Source of the DNA: JBQCDV01 sp051960855
GTDB lineage: Bacteria; Actinomycetota; Actinomycetes; JAJZTN01
Length of the DNA: 5,225 nt
NCBI GenBank assembly: GCA_051960855.1
Contig: JBQCDV010000116.1
Span: 1-5,225, forward strand
Direction of reading: 5' to 3'
The position numbers and the translations under genes are program-made. The notes beneath the pieces are model-generated. The model saw only the letters and a list, made by a program, of their open reading frames with translations. It was not told where the DNA came from and did no database searches. Shown piece by piece: positions 4,980 through 5,225 of this stretch (its first letter is position 1; every line of letters starts with the position of its first letter).

Positions 4980-5225
4980 GAGGCTCCGCCACGACACCCA
5001 CGTCGAAAACCGGCAGGTCGCGATGGGGAGCCGCCGGTGTGCTCTGACGAAGCGCGAGACCGCCGAGCACTGCTCCGGCCAGAGCGGCCACCGCACCCAC
5101 TAGCCCGGATCGTTCACGGCTCGACGGCCTGATCGGCGCGTAGAGACACGGAAGTGCCTGCCCAGCAGGGGAAACTTGTGATTGCGACGTCCCAAGTTCT
5201 CCGAGTTGGAAGGCACTCCGTAGGT
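4963..5225 (-). CDS. Possible 3' end of a membrane protein gene (partial)
   Basis: A minus-strand frame is open from the window edge to TAA at 4965-4963. Its last 46 codons (from about 5103) read like a membrane protein end: a hydrophobic segment LVGAVAALAGAVLGGLALR, then a polar tail PHRDLPVFDVGVVAEPLDG. About two thirds of these codons end in G or C. Upstream of about 5105 the frame stays open, but its residues look less protein-like and overlap a palindrome. The gene may therefore be truncated there, or may begin at GTG 5100 as a 45-residue peptide. A transporter C-terminus next to a hydrolase and TetR regulator would be a common arrangement, but this is a guess. It ends 51 bases before the hydrolase ATG, on the same strand. 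Confidence 0.35.
   Translation of the reverse strand, partial: LRSAFQLGELGTSQSQVSPAGQALPCLYAPIRPSSRERSGLVGAVAALAGAVLGGLALRQSTPAAPHRDLPVFDVGVVAEPLDGVG
5148..5221. repeat. 74-bp imperfect palindrome at the right edge
   Basis: Bases 5148-5178 pair with 5194-5221. ACGGA and GTGCCT match exactly apart from one bulged A, then CC, GG and AACTTG match with a few mismatches between. About 22 positions pair around a 15-base loop (5179-5193). The palindrome lies between a decaying minus-strand frame and a possible plus-strand start. It could be the end of a mobile element, a small inverted-repeat element, or a regulatory hairpin. I cannot assign it to a known family. Confidence 0.5.
5178..5225 (+). CDS. 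Possible start of a gene running off the window
   Basis: GTG at 5178 follows AGGGGA (5167-5172) with a five-base gap, which is a fair ribosome site. The 16 codons to the window end are open and read VIATSQVLRVGRHSVG. The product is not recognised. The ribosome site and start lie in the left arm of the palindrome at 5148-5221 and would be paired in the folded RNA. This is a weak call that rests on the ribosome site and an open frame only. Confidence 0.25.
   Translation, partial: MIATSQVLRVGRHSVG

Noticed and set aside
4908..5096. Minus-strand 62-codon frame rich in Trp and Arg covering the operon promoter
   Set aside because: It runs over the AT-rich promoter-operator and the hydrolase start, has no family resemblance, and competes with a more protein-like frame.

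Overview
The window is about 70% G+C. Third codon positions are strongly G/C, GTG starts occur, and the largest gene belongs to the DUF222/HNH (13E12-type) family. Together these point to a high-GC actinobacterium. Genus cannot be decided from this sequence alone.

Layout. (1) Bases 1-478 hold no intact gene. A small gene at 138-334 can be read as a 64-residue acidic protein only if two single extra C bases (189 and 304) are ignored. A 14-bp tandem duplication and a long hairpin (375-409) follow it. (2) Bases 449-2749 carry a plus-strand DUF222/HNH endonuclease-like gene. Its promoter matches the actinobacterial LexA-independent DNA-damage promoter (RecA-NDp, PafBC type), and its ATG sits where transcription should begin, which suggests a leaderless, damage-induced mRNA. 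(3) Bases 2821-3366 encode a small 2H phosphoesterase ('2'-5' RNA ligase' family) with both HxT motifs. (4) A long hairpin spanning both stop codons separates it from a convergent minus-strand unit. That unit runs from an alpha/beta hydrolase (4911 to 4054) into a TetR regulator with a WHG-type C-terminal domain (4061 to 3381). The two overlap by 8 bases. A good promoter and an AT-rich palindrome just ahead of the hydrolase look like a TetR-type autoregulated control region. (5) Bases 4963-5225 contain the 3' end of a possible minus-strand membrane protein and, at the window edge, a 74-bp imperfect palindrome that would hide the ribosome binding site of a possible plus-strand gene start.

How the parts may work together. 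The hydrolase and TetR genes form a typical small-molecule-responsive pair, perhaps with the possible membrane protein upstream. The HNH gene looks like a separate DNA-damage-responsive gene. I see no sign of a CRISPR array, tRNA or rRNA, and no wholly new multi-gene system. The most unusual items are the altered zinc site and extra cysteine cluster of the HNH protein, the doubly frameshifted small gene, two short tandem duplications that each set a stop codon, and the terminal palindrome.
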